NCBI RefSeq assembly: GCF_036206005.1
Contig: NZ_CP108143.1
Coordinates: 5,919,501-5,983,500, forward strand
Length of the DNA stretch: 64,000 nt
Direction: 5' to 3'
DNA from: Streptomyces sp. NBC_00178
GTDB taxonomy: Bacteria > Actinomycetota > Actinomycetes > Streptomycetales > Streptomycetaceae
In this document: positions 23,556-31,454 of the stretch, piece by piece
Layout: every line of letters starts with the position of its first letter
How positions within the stretch are numbered: position 1 is the stretch's first letter
Made by a program: the position numbers and the translations under genes
Notes under the pieces: model-generated
The model's database searches: none
What the model was told of the DNA's origin: nothing
What the model saw: only the letters and a program-made list of their open reading frames with translations

Positions 23556-24272
23556 TCAGCCGTGCAGCCCGCATTCGGTCTTGCCGCGCCCGGCCCAACG
23601 GCCGGCCCGGGCGTCCTCGCCCGCCAGCACCCTGCGGGTGCAGGGCGCGCAGCCGACCGAGGCGTAGCCGTCGTCGAGCAAGGGGTTGGTCAGGACGCCG
23701 TGTTCGGCGACGTACGTGTCCACGTCGTCCTGGGTCCACCGCGCGATGGGGGAGACCTTGACCTTGCGGCGCTTCTCGTCCCAGCCCACGACCGGGGTGC
23801 CGGCGCGGGTGGGTGACTCGTCGCGGCGCAGACCGGTCGCCCAGGCCGCGTAGCCGGTGAGCCCTTCCTCCAGCGGCTTCACCTTGCGGAGTGCGCAGCA
23901 GAGGTCGGGGTCACGGTCGTGGAGCCGGGGGCCGTACTCGGCGTCCTGTTCGGCGACCGACTGACGCGGCGTCAGCGTGATGAGGTTGACGTCCATCACG
24001 GCGCCGACCGCGTCGCGCGTGCCGATCGTCTCCTCGAAGTGGTAGCCGGTGTCCAGGAAGACGACGTCCACGCCGGGCAGGACCCGGGACGCCAGGTGGG
24101 CGACGACCGCGTCCTCCATGGAGGAGGTGACGCAGAAGGCCGTGCCGAAGGTGTCGGCGGCCCACTTCAGGATGTCGCTCGCGGAGGCGTCCTCGAGGTC
24201 CTGCCCCGCCCGTACGGCCAGTTCCCTCAGGCCCTCGTCGGTGAGCCGGCCGGTTCGCAGAGTGTCCGTCAT
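23556..24272 (-). CDS. cysH: APS/PAPS reductase CysH with [4Fe-4S] cysteine pairs
   Basis: 238 aa. PAPS-reductase fold: TSSMEDAVVAHL (PP-loop-like), VVFLDTGYHFEET, VSPIARWTQDDVDTYV. Cysteine pairs Cys125-Cys126 (LCCALRKVKPL) and Cys208-x2-Cys211 (CAPCTRR) are the ligands of the [4Fe-4S] cluster found in APS reductases, and the C-terminal GKTECGLHG supplies the catalytic Cys234. It reduces activated sulfate to sulfite using thioredoxin. It overlaps the zinc-ribbon gene by 4 bp. Confidence 0.95.
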   Translation of the reverse strand: MTDTLRTGRLTDEGLRELAVRAGQDLEDASASDILKWAADTFGTAFCVTSSMEDAVVAHLASRVLPGVDVVFLDTGYHFEETIGTRDAVGAVMDVNLITLTPRQSVAEQDAEYGPRLHDRDPDLCCALRKVKPLEEGLTGYAAWATGLRRDESPTRAGTPVVGWDEKRRKVKVSPIARWTQDDVDTYVAEHGVLTNPLLDDGYASVGCAPCTRRVLAGEDARAGRWAGRGKTECGLHG

Positions 24273-24448
24273 GTCCCGTCCCCTTCAACGTCGTCGCGCC
24301 GCAGGCCCTGGGCCAGCAGGCCCAGGAACTTCAGCTGGAACGCGCGATTGCAGGAAGCACATTCCCAGGCGCCGTGCCCCGCCTCGTGGGGGCGCAGGTC
24401 CTCGTCCCCGCAGTACGGGCAGTAGAATGGCGCGGCCCGCTCGCTCAT
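24269..24448 (-). CDS. 59-aa zinc-ribbon protein of the sulfur operon
   Basis: It is read in full from the sequence: MSERAAPFYCPYCGDEDL at the start, then a second pair in WECASCNRAFQLKFLG, giving C-x2-C and C-x2-C separated by 17 residues, a rubredoxin- or zinc-ribbon-like knuckle. It overlaps the sulfite reductase stop by 4 bp (ATGA) and the cysH start by 4 bp (ATGA), so its translation is locked to both enzymes. It is probably cytoplasmic. Possible roles are metal or electron delivery, or stabilising CysH/Sir; none is shown. I recall a short hypothetical gene at this place in other Streptomyces. Confidence 0.85.
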   Translation of the reverse strand: MSERAAPFYCPYCGDEDLRPHEAGHGAWECASCNRAFQLKFLGLLAQGLRRDDVEGDGT

Positions 24449-26142
24449 GACAGCGACTCCGCTCCGGCGCGGGCCGCCCAGGTCGCGAAGCGCTCGCCCT
24501 CCTCGCGCTCCTCCTGGAAGTTGCCGAGCACCCGCTCGACGTAGTCGGGCAGTTCGGCCGCGGTGACCTTCAGGCCGCGCACCTTGCGGCCGAACCCGGC
24601 CTCCAGCCCGAGGGCGCCGCCGAGGTGCACCTGGTAGCCCTCGACCTGGTTGCCGTCACCGTCGAGCATGAGCTGGCCCTTGAGGCCGATGTCCGCGGTC
24701 TGGATGCGGGCGCATGCGTTCGGGCAGCCGTTGATGTTGATGGTGAGCGGCTCCTCGAAGTCCGGCATGCGGCGCTCCAGTTCGTCGATGAGCGAGGCGC
24801 CCCGCGCCTTCGTCTCGACGATCGCCAGCTTGCAGAACTCGATGCCCGTGCAGGCCATCGTGCCGCGTCGGAACGGGGAGGCGTTCACCTGGAAGTCCAG
24901 TGCCTCCAGTCCGGCGGTCAGGGAAGCGACCTGGTCCTGCTCGACGTCCAGGATGATCATCTTCTGCTCGACCGTGGTGCGTACCCGGCCCGAGCCGTGC
25001 GCCTCGGCCAGATCGGCGATCTTCGCCAGGGTGGAGCCGTCCACCCGGCCGACGCGCGGCGCGAATCCGACGTAGAAGCGGCCGTCCTGCTGGGCGTGCA
25101 CCCCGATGTGGTCGCGCCAGCGGGACGAGGGCTGGGCCGGAGCCGGTCCGTCCAGCAGCGGGCGCTTGAGGTACTCGTCCTGGAGGATCTGCCGGAACTT
25201 CTCCGGACCCCAGTCGGCCATCAGGAACTTCAGGCGGGCACGCGTGCGCAGACGGCGGTAGCCGTAGTCGCGGAAGATACCGACGACGCCGGCCCAGACG
25301 TCGGGGACCTCGTCCAACGGCACCCAGGCGCCCAGGCGTTCGGCGAAGCGCGGGTTGGTGGACAGCCCGCCGCCGACCCACAGGTCGAAGCCGGGGCCGT
25401 GCTCGGGGTGGTCGACGCCGACGAACGCGATGTCGTTGATCTCGTGGACCACGTCCTGGACCGGCGAGCCGGAGATCGCCGTCTTGAACTTGCGGGGCAG
25501 GTTGGAGAACTCCTTGCTGCCGATGTAGCGGTCGTGGATCTCGTCGACCGCGGGTGTGCCGTCGACGATCTCGTCCGCGGCGATGCCCGCCACCGGCGAA
25601 CCGATGATGACCCGCGGGCAGTCCCCGCACGCCTCCGTGGTCGAGAGGCCCACGGCCTCCAGCTTCGCCCAGATGGCCGGGACGTCCTCGATGCGGATCC
25701 AGTGCAGCTGGACGTTCTGCCGGTCGGTGATGTCGGCGGTGCCGCGGGCGTACTCCTCGGAGATCTCACCGATGACCCGCAGCTGCGCGGTCGTCAGCCT
25801 GCCGCCGTCGATGCGCACCCGGAGCATGAAGTAGCGGTCGTCCAGCTCCTCCGGCTCCAGCACGGCGGTCTTGCCGCCGTCGATGCCGGGGCGCCGCTGC
25901 GTGTACAGGCCCCACCAGCGCATGCGCCCGCGCAGGTCGTTCGGGTCGATGGAGTCGAAACCGCGCTTGGAGTAGATCGTCTCGATACGTGTCCGCACGT
26001 TGAGACTGTCGTCGTCCTTCTTGAACTGCTCGTTCCCGTTGAGCGGCGTGAAGTGACCCATGGCCCACTGACCTTCACCACGGTGACGTCCGGCCTTGCG
26101 GCGGGGCGTGGCGGTAGCAGGCTTCTCAGGGGTGGCGGCCAT
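24445..26142 (-). CDS. Ferredoxin-type nitrite/sulfite reductase (siroheme, [4Fe-4S])
   Basis: 565 aa. It carries two ferredoxin-like half-domains (LRVRIDGGRLTTAQLRVIGE in the first) and siroheme/iron-sulfur domains. The cluster ligands are TMACTGIEFCKLAI (C-x5-C) and NGCPNACARIQ (C-x3-C) near residues 430-475. It reduces sulfite to sulfide with six electrons from ferredoxin. In this operon with cysHCDN and chelatase, the substrate is almost certainly sulfite. The ATG at 26142 has AAGGA about 10 nt upstream. It is the first large gene of the operon, behind the leader peptide. Confidence 0.95.
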   Translation of the reverse strand: MAATPEKPATATPRRKAGRHRGEGQWAMGHFTPLNGNEQFKKDDDSLNVRTRIETIYSKRGFDSIDPNDLRGRMRWWGLYTQRRPGIDGGKTAVLEPEELDDRYFMLRVRIDGGRLTTAQLRVIGEISEEYARGTADITDRQNVQLHWIRIEDVPAIWAKLEAVGLSTTEACGDCPRVIIGSPVAGIAADEIVDGTPAVDEIHDRYIGSKEFSNLPRKFKTAISGSPVQDVVHEINDIAFVGVDHPEHGPGFDLWVGGGLSTNPRFAERLGAWVPLDEVPDVWAGVVGIFRDYGYRRLRTRARLKFLMADWGPEKFRQILQDEYLKRPLLDGPAPAQPSSRWRDHIGVHAQQDGRFYVGFAPRVGRVDGSTLAKIADLAEAHGSGRVRTTVEQKMIILDVEQDQVASLTAGLEALDFQVNASPFRRGTMACTGIEFCKLAIVETKARGASLIDELERRMPDFEEPLTININGCPNACARIQTADIGLKGQLMLDGDGNQVEGYQVHLGGALGLEAGFGRKVRGLKVTAAELPDYVERVLGNFQEEREEGERFATWAARAGAESLS

Positions 26143-26255
26143 GGCTATACGTCCTTCGGGACTGCAGGAGGGCGGCTCTGAACTGCACACCCGCGGTAAG
26201 GCGCGGCGGTGCGCAGGGATGGAGCGGAATCAGGAGGTCGCGGTGCTGGAGACTC

Positions 26256-26339
26256 TCAGCGGACCGGACAGATGGCGCTGGACATGCGGCCGAGGTCGAC
26301 GTGCCGCCGACTCACCAAGGCAATTCCAGTTCCGGACAT
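26256..26339 (-). CDS. 27-aa putative leader peptide of the sulfur-assimilation operon
   Basis: The translation starts MSGTGIALVSRRHVDLGR and ends MSSAICPVR. The core RRHVDLxRxxSAxC matches the short leader peptides often annotated upstream of sulfur and amino-acid genes in Streptomyces. The single Cys close to the C-terminus would let ribosomes sense charged tRNA-Cys. It ends 113 nt before the sulfite reductase start. Cysteine-responsive translation attenuation is known in mycobacteria with poly-Cys leaders; for this peptide it is inference. Confidence 0.75.
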   Translation of the reverse strand: MSGTGIALVSRRHVDLGRMSSAICPVR

Positions 26340-26415
26340 GACGGAAGCGTGTCACGCGGATCTCGGGCCAGTCCACCACGATCCATTATGTGGACGAGAT
26401 GGTCCCGACATACGA

Positions 26416-26441
26416 GACGACGTGGTGGCGGTCACGTCGTC
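26416..26441 (-). terminator. Terminator after the GNAT gene
   Basis: GACGACGTG (26416-26424) pairs with CACGTCGTC (26433-26441), a perfect 9-bp stem with an 8-nt loop, about 30 nt downstream of the GNAT stop and upstream of the sulfur operon promoter. Confidence 0.6.
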
Positions 26442-26472
26442 ATGTCCACAAAGTGCTTTTCCGGACGCGCGG

Positions 26473-27066
26473 TCAGGCGTACGCGCCGGGCCACGGGCCG
26501 GGGTTCGCCGCGTCGGCCTCCCGCTCGATCCGCGTCTCGGCCAGCCGGAACCCGCGCGCGAGGTAGTTGTCCATCGCGTGCGGGCCGTCGTCCGAGCACG
26601 TGTGCAGCCACACCCGCTCCGTGGGCTTGCGTCCCGGATGCCGCTCCGCCAGGTCCCACGCGCGCGCCACGCCGTACGCCAGCAGGTGACCGCCGATACG
26701 GCGGCCCCGGAAGGCCGGGATCAGCCCGAAGTAGGCGATCTCCACCGCACCGCCCTCCTGCGCGTCGAGCTCGATGAACCCCGCGGGAGTCCCGTCCTCG
26801 TACGCCACCCAGGTCTCCGCGCCCGGGCGCTCCAGGATCTCCTGCCACCCGGCGTAGGACAGGCCGAGCCGGTCCGTCCACCGGATGTCGCCGCCCACCG
26901 CGGTGTAGAGGAAGCGGCTGAACTCCGGCAGCGCGGTCCGGGAACGCACGACCGTCACCCCTGCCGCCGGGGCGGCCGAGGGCTTCAGGTCCGCGGGCGA
27001 GGTCTGTTCCAGGTACCAGACGGTGACGTCACGGAGTGGGGCTGCGGAGAGTGCGGGGTCGCTCAT
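26473..27066 (-). CDS. GNAT family N-acetyltransferase
   Basis: 197 aa from the ATG at 27066. The GNAT core is clear: WVAYEDGTPAGFIELDAQ (beta4), VEIAYFGLIPAFRGRRIGGH containing the acetyl-CoA pyrophosphate loop (FRGRRIG), and VWLHTCSDDGPHAMDNYLAR then GFR at the C-terminus. It transfers an acetyl group from acetyl-CoA to an amine; the substrate cannot be inferred. It starts 5 bp after the stop of the GAF regulator gene, so the two form an operon. Confidence 0.9.
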   Translation of the reverse strand: MSDPALSAAPLRDVTVWYLEQTSPADLKPSAAPAAGVTVVRSRTALPEFSRFLYTAVGGDIRWTDRLGLSYAGWQEILERPGAETWVAYEDGTPAGFIELDAQEGGAVEIAYFGLIPAFRGRRIGGHLLAYGVARAWDLAERHPGRKPTERVWLHTCSDDGPHAMDNYLARGFRLAETRIEREADAANPGPWPGAYA

Positions 27067-27071
27067 GGCCG

Positions 27072-28406
27072 TCAGCGAACCACGGCCGGGGTCCCGCCCC
27101 CAAACCCTGCGGTTCCGGGCCGCCCCGCCGACGCACGTGCCACGACCACCACCGGAGCCGTCGAGCGGGGCAGCAGGTCCGCCGGCACCTCCGGGTGCAC
27201 CACCTCCACCTCCACCCCCTCGCCGAAGCGGTAGGGACGGTGGCACAGCACCTCCGCGAGGTGCCGCCGCATCCGCGATATCTCGGCCCGCACCGTCACC
27301 GTGCGGGTCGCGTCGCCGAACACGTCCCGGGCCAGCTCCGCGGCGGTGCGCCCCTCACGCCGCAGGGCCAGGGCGTACAGCAGCTCCGCGTGGCGGGGCG
27401 AGATCCGGCGCGACCACGTGCCCACCGGGCCCGTCACGTGCACCGTGAGCTCCCGCTCCCGGCTCAGGTCCAGCACCACCCGGCGGGGCGGGCCGTCCTG
27501 AGCGCCCTCCGCGACCTGGACCAGCCAGCCGCCCGGCAGGGGCTCCACCCGGCACATCCCGAGCGCCGCCAGCCACACCGGTCCCGGGCGCAACGACTTC
27601 GGCAGCGGCAGCCGGTCCACGGGCGGCATGCCGCTCACGGCGGCCAGCCAGCCGTGGGTGTCCACGACCAGGGCGCGGCCGCCCAGCCGGCACAGGATCG
27701 GGGCGGCCACGGACCGCAGCCGCTCGATCGCGACCAGATGCCTGCCGCGCAGCTCGCTCTCCGCGAGCGCCGCCACCGAGCCCACCAGGGCCAGCGTCGC
27801 CGGGTGGAAGGTGGACGCGGGGCCGCTGACGTCGACGATGCCCATCAGCCGGCCGTCCCGGGGGTCCCGCACCGGAGCGGCGGCACACGTCCAGCCGTGC
27901 AGAGCGCGGATGAAGTGCTCGGCCGAGTGGACCTGTACGGGAGTACGGACGGCGAGGGCCGTGCCGATCGCGTTCGTCCCGGTCGCCGACTCCGACCAGG
28001 CCGCCCCCTCCTCCAGGCAGATGTCCTTGGCACGGCGCATCACCGCGGGGTGCCCCTGCCGCCACAGGACGCGGCCCTCGGTGTCGGTGACCACCATGAT
28101 CTGCTGCGCCGCGTCCGCGATGGTGGCCAGGCCCTCGCGCAACAGGGGCATGACCTCGCCCAGCGCGGAACCGGTGCGCCGGTGCTCGATCTCCTCCGTC
28201 TCCAGGAGCCGGCTCTCCGGCGACTGCTCGGGATCGACGCCGCTGCGCATCACCCGGTCCCAGGACGCGTCGATCTCCGCGCGCGGGGCCGCCGCGGTGC
28301 GCCCGCCCGTCAGCCGCGCCTCCCGCGCGAGGTGCACCGAGCGCTCGGTGAGCGCGGGCCACGGGGCGTCCCCCGGCCGCGGCGGCGCGACGGGCCTTGT
28401 GTCCAT
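27072..28406 (-). CDS. GAF-domain transcriptional regulator with C-terminal winged HTH
   Basis: 444 aa from MDTRPVAPPRPGD (a longer frame exists but lacks support). The N-terminal part resembles AcoR-type activators: SWDRVMRSGVDPEQSPESRL, then a GAF domain (about 90-250) with QQIMVVTDTEGRVLWRQG, EGAAWSESATGTNAIGTALA and DVSGPASTFHPATL. The AAA+ domain of true AcoR is absent. The C-terminus has a winged HTH, SPRHAELLYALALRREGRTA then ELARDVFGDATRTVTVRAEI. It probably senses a small molecule and regulates nearby metabolism. It lies downstream of the acyl-CoA dehydrogenase-like gene and upstream of GNAT. Confidence 0.85.
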   Translation of the reverse strand: MDTRPVAPPRPGDAPWPALTERSVHLAREARLTGGRTAAAPRAEIDASWDRVMRSGVDPEQSPESRLLETEEIEHRRTGSALGEVMPLLREGLATIADAAQQIMVVTDTEGRVLWRQGHPAVMRRAKDICLEEGAAWSESATGTNAIGTALAVRTPVQVHSAEHFIRALHGWTCAAAPVRDPRDGRLMGIVDVSGPASTFHPATLALVGSVAALAESELRGRHLVAIERLRSVAAPILCRLGGRALVVDTHGWLAAVSGMPPVDRLPLPKSLRPGPVWLAALGMCRVEPLPGGWLVQVAEGAQDGPPRRVVLDLSRERELTVHVTGPVGTWSRRISPRHAELLYALALRREGRTAAELARDVFGDATRTVTVRAEISRMRRHLAEVLCHRPYRFGEGVEVEVVHPEVPADLLPRSTAPVVVVARASAGRPGTAGFGGGTPAVVR

Positions 28407-28610
28407 GAGCGTCCCCCAGCACAACGTGGGTCCCGCCCGGAAGGGGGCGGAAACCGGAGGCCCCATCCTGCCGTGTCGCGGGCACCGCCACGCCGGACTC
28501 CGCGCAATGTTGCAACCCCTTGCAACTCTGGTGACCGGACGCGGGCCGTACGACCATGACGGAACGCCGTCCGACGCGTCGTCGACCCGCCGTGCGGTGT
28601 GCACAAGCGT

Positions 28611-28644
28611 GGGGGTGGTGCCGTGTCGGCGCAGCACCACCCCC
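28611..28644 (-). terminator. Terminator after the AidB-like gene
   Basis: GGGGGTGGTGC (28611-28621) pairs with GCACCACCCCC (28634-28644), an 11-bp perfect stem 15 nt beyond the stop of the acyl-CoA dehydrogenase-like gene. Confidence 0.7.
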
Positions 28645-28658
28645 GTCGTTTGCGCCCC

Positions 28659-30296
28659 TCAGCCGGTTTCGACCCGCGCCCGCTCCACCACCGAGGCCAG
28701 ATCGAGGCTGTGCGGCAGCGTCCCGAAGGCCGCCCCCCAGTCCCGGCCCAGCCGTGAGGCGCAGAACGCGTCGGCGACCTCCGGCGGCGCCCAGCGCAGC
28801 AGCAGGGAACCCTGGAGCACGAGTGCCATCCGCTCCACCAGCCGCCTGGCCCCCGCCTCGGCTCCCTCCAGGTCGGCCAGCCCCGTCAGCAGGTCCTTGA
28901 TCGCGGCGTCGAGCCGGTGGTCCGCGCCCCGCGCCTTCCCGACCTCCTGGAGGAGGGCGTCCAGCGCCCGCGGCTCACGCCGCAGCGCCCGCAGCACGTC
29001 GAGGGCCTGCACATTGCCCGAGCCCTCCCAGATCGAGTTGAGCGGAGCCTCGCGCAGCAGCCGGGGCATGCCCGACTCCTCGACGTAACCGTTGCCGCCG
29101 AGGCACTCCAGGGCCTCGGCGGCCACCGCGGTGCACCGCTTCGTCACCCAGTACTTGGCGGCCGGCACCGCGATGCGCAGGAAGGCCCGCTCGGCGTCCG
29201 TGTCCGCGTCGTACGCCGCGGCCAGCCGCATCGCGAGCGTCGTGGCCGCCTCGGACTCGAGCGCCAGATCGGCCAGGACGTTGCGCATCAGCGGCTTGTC
29301 GATCAGCGGCCCGCCGAACGCGCTGCGGTGGGCGCTGTGATGTGCCGCCTGCGCCACCGCCTGGCGCATCAGCGCCGCCGAGCCCACCACGCAGTCCAGC
29401 CTCGTCGCCGCCACCATCTCGATGATGGTGCGCACCCCGCGGCCCTCCTCGCCGACCCGGCGGGCCCACGTCCCGTCGAACTCGACCTCGGCCGAGGCGT
29501 TGGACCTGTTGCCCAGCTTGTCCTTCAGCCGCTGGATCGCGAACACGTTGCGCGCGCCGTCCGGCAGGACCCGGGGCAGGAGGAAGCAGGTCAGACCGCC
29601 GGGTGCCTGCGCCAGCACGAGGAACCCGTCGGACATCGGGGCCGAACAGAACCACTTGTGCCCGGTGAGGAGGTACTCCCCGTCACCGGCCAGCGGCTCG
29701 GCCCGGGTGGTGTTGGACCGCACGTCGGTGCCGCCCTGCTTCTCCGTCATACCCATCCCGAACAGCGCGCCCGCCTTCCGCGACGCCGGCCGCAGACCCT
29801 CCTCGTACACGTGCGAGGTCAGCAGGGGCTCCCACTCGGCGGCGAGCGCCGGATCGGTCCGCAGCGCGGGCACCGCCGCGTGCGTCATCGACAGCGGGCA
29901 GCCGTGGCCCGCCTCGGCCTGCGTCCAGACCAGGAAACCGGCCGCGCGCCGCACGTGGCCGCCCGGTCTGCCCCAGGCGTCCGTCAGCCCCGCCGAGACG
30001 GCGTGCCCCAGCAGCCGGTGCCAGGACGGATGGAACTCCACCTCGTCGACCCGGTTCCCGTAGCGGTCGTGCGTCCGGAGCGCCGGCGGGTTCTCGTTCG
30101 CCCGCGCACCCCACGCCTGCGCCTGGACGGAACCGGCGGACCGGCCGAGCTCACCGAGTTCCCGGCGTGCCTCGTCGAGGACCCCGGGGTCCAGGTGCCG
30201 CTCCACGGCCTCCGTCAGCGCGAGGTCGGCCGAGAAGACGTCGTAGCCTGCCAGCGGCGGAACCTGGTTGGTCACTGTGTGGGTGCTTGCTGCCAT
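28659..30296 (-). CDS. Acyl-CoA dehydrogenase family protein, AidB type
   Basis: 545 aa, the length of AidB-like proteins. N-terminal blocks VPPLAGYDVFSADLALTEAV and HPSWHRLLGHAVSAGL are AidB-specific; the flavin domain shows GMGMTEKQGGTDVRSNTTRA and GHKWFCSAPMSDGFLVLAQA, and the C-terminal part contains ALECLGGNGYVEESGMPRLL and NSIWEGSGNVQALDVLRAL. E. coli AidB binds FAD and DNA and is linked to alkylation protection; isovaleryl-CoA dehydrogenase activity is weak. A similar role is inferred. The ATG is 6 nt after a TACCGT -10 element and without Shine-Dalgarno, so a leaderless mRNA is likely. Confidence 0.9.
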   Translation of the reverse strand: MAASTHTVTNQVPPLAGYDVFSADLALTEAVERHLDPGVLDEARRELGELGRSAGSVQAQAWGARANENPPALRTHDRYGNRVDEVEFHPSWHRLLGHAVSAGLTDAWGRPGGHVRRAAGFLVWTQAEAGHGCPLSMTHAAVPALRTDPALAAEWEPLLTSHVYEEGLRPASRKAGALFGMGMTEKQGGTDVRSNTTRAEPLAGDGEYLLTGHKWFCSAPMSDGFLVLAQAPGGLTCFLLPRVLPDGARNVFAIQRLKDKLGNRSNASAEVEFDGTWARRVGEEGRGVRTIIEMVAATRLDCVVGSAALMRQAVAQAAHHSAHRSAFGGPLIDKPLMRNVLADLALESEAATTLAMRLAAAYDADTDAERAFLRIAVPAAKYWVTKRCTAVAAEALECLGGNGYVEESGMPRLLREAPLNSIWEGSGNVQALDVLRALRREPRALDALLQEVGKARGADHRLDAAIKDLLTGLADLEGAEAGARRLVERMALVLQGSLLLRWAPPEVADAFCASRLGRDWGAAFGTLPHSLDLASVVERARVETG

Positions 30297-30313
30297 GCCG
30301 ATACGGTAAGGAC
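30297..30313. promoter_or_regulatory. Symmetric divergent leaderless promoter pair
   Basis: Only 17 bp separate two divergent start codons. On the plus strand TACGGT (30302-30307) lies 6 nt before the GTG at 30314; on the minus strand TACCGT (30308-30303) lies 6 nt before the ATG at 30296. The two -10 hexamers overlap on opposite strands as one near-palindrome. Both genes lack room for a Shine-Dalgarno, so both mRNAs should start at their start codons. The -35 regions would lie inside the opposite genes. Confidence 0.65.
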
Positions 30314-31444
30314 GTGCAGGCAGCAAACGAAACACCCGAGCGGCCACCGGGGCGGCTCCACCGGGCCCGAGTCCTCTACCGCAACGTCTCGAAGCGGCAG
30401 ATGGCATGGCAATTGCTCAAGGACACGGTCAATTCGTGCGTCGAGTACCGCATCCTCGGCCTCGCGGCGGAGGCGGCGTTCTTCACCCTGCTGTCACTGC
30501 CGCCGCTGCTCCTCGGGCTGATCGGCCTGCTCGGTTACGTCGACGCCTGGACGGACACCACCACGGTCGAGTCCATCGAGCGCAACATCCTCGGTGCCGT
30601 GCAGACGGTGCTGTCCGAGCGGGGTGTCAACCAGATCGCCAAACCGCTCATAGCCGACGTCACCACCGGCGCGCGCCCCGACGTGATCTCCATCGGCTTC
30701 GCGATCGCCCTCTGGTCGGGGTCCCGCGCGGTCAACGTCTTCATCGACACCATCACCGTGATGTACGGCCTCGACGGCCACCGCGGCATCGTCAAGACCC
30801 GGCTGCTCGCCTTCCTGTTGTACGTGGTCGCACTCCTCCTGGGAGCGGTGGTGCTGCCGCTGCTGGTGGTGGGACCCGACCGGGTGGTGCACTTCGTCCC
30901 GTGGGGGACCGAGGTCCTCTCGGTCATGTACTGGCCGCTGGTGATACTGCTGTCCATCGCCTTCCTCACGACGCTCTACCACGTGTCCGTCCCGGTCCGT
31001 TCGCCGTGGCTGGAGGACGTGCCGGGTGCGCTCGTCGCCCTCGGGATGTGGGTGGTGGGGAGCTTCCTGCTGCGGATCTACCTCACCAGCACGGTCGAAG
31101 GACCGACCATCTACGGCTCGTTGGCCGCGCCCATCGCCGTCCTGCTCTGGATAGGAATCTCCGCCTTCGCGGTACTCGTCGGAGCCGCGGTGAACGCGGC
31201 GATCGACCACGTGTGGCCCTCGCTCGCCACCGCCGCGGCCCGCGCCGCCAGCGACCGGATCAAGGCCGCCCAGGCCGCGGAGCTCGTCGCCCGCACGCAG
31301 GCGGCCAACTGGGAGGCGTACGCGGACGACGAGGACGAGGACGTGTGCATGCCGTCGGAGTTCCCGGAGCGCTGGTCGCGCTTCCTGCCCCCGGACGACG
31401 TGAAGTCACGGCTGCACGGGAACCGGGACAAGGACGCCCCGTAG
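30314..31444 (+). CDS. YihY/virulence factor BrkB family membrane protein
   Basis: 376 aa, GTG start. Six membrane helices are visible, for example LPPLLLGLIGLLGYV, LLAFLLYVVALLLGAVVLPL and YWPLVILLSIAFLTTLYHVS. Family motifs include AEAAFFTLLSLPPL near residue 55 and ISIGFAIALWSGSRAVNVFI. The C-terminal cytoplasmic tail is acidic (ADDEDEDVCMPSEF). The family was once called RNase BN in error; it is an integral membrane protein of unknown function, perhaps a transporter. Divergent from the AidB-like gene through the shared promoter. Confidence 0.9.
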   Translation: MQAANETPERPPGRLHRARVLYRNVSKRQMAWQLLKDTVNSCVEYRILGLAAEAAFFTLLSLPPLLLGLIGLLGYVDAWTDTTTVESIERNILGAVQTVLSERGVNQIAKPLIADVTTGARPDVISIGFAIALWSGSRAVNVFIDTITVMYGLDGHRGIVKTRLLAFLLYVVALLLGAVVLPLLVVGPDRVVHFVPWGTEVLSVMYWPLVILLSIAFLTTLYHVSVPVRSPWLEDVPGALVALGMWVVGSFLLRIYLTSTVEGPTIYGSLAAPIAVLLWIGISAFAVLVGAAVNAAIDHVWPSLATAAARAASDRIKAAQAAELVARTQAANWEAYADDEDEDVCMPSEFPERWSRFLPPDDVKSRLHGNRDKDAP

Positions 31445-31454
31445 CCTGACAGGT
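31442..31454 (+). promoter_or_regulatory. Leaderless-type promoter before the AraC gene
   Basis: TAGCCT (31442-31447) overlaps the stop codon of the BrkB gene and lies 7 nt before the ATG at 31455. No Shine-Dalgarno is present. Confidence 0.45.

Larger units (their letters stand above)
26143..26472. other. 330-bp control region of the sulfur operon
   Basis: Besides the leader peptide (26256-26339) it holds a possible minus-strand -10 element CATAAT (26390-26385, no strong -35 seen) and the hairpin at 26416-26441 that closes the upstream GNAT gene. The 113 nt between leader stop and reductase start would hold any attenuator structure. Confidence 0.5.
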
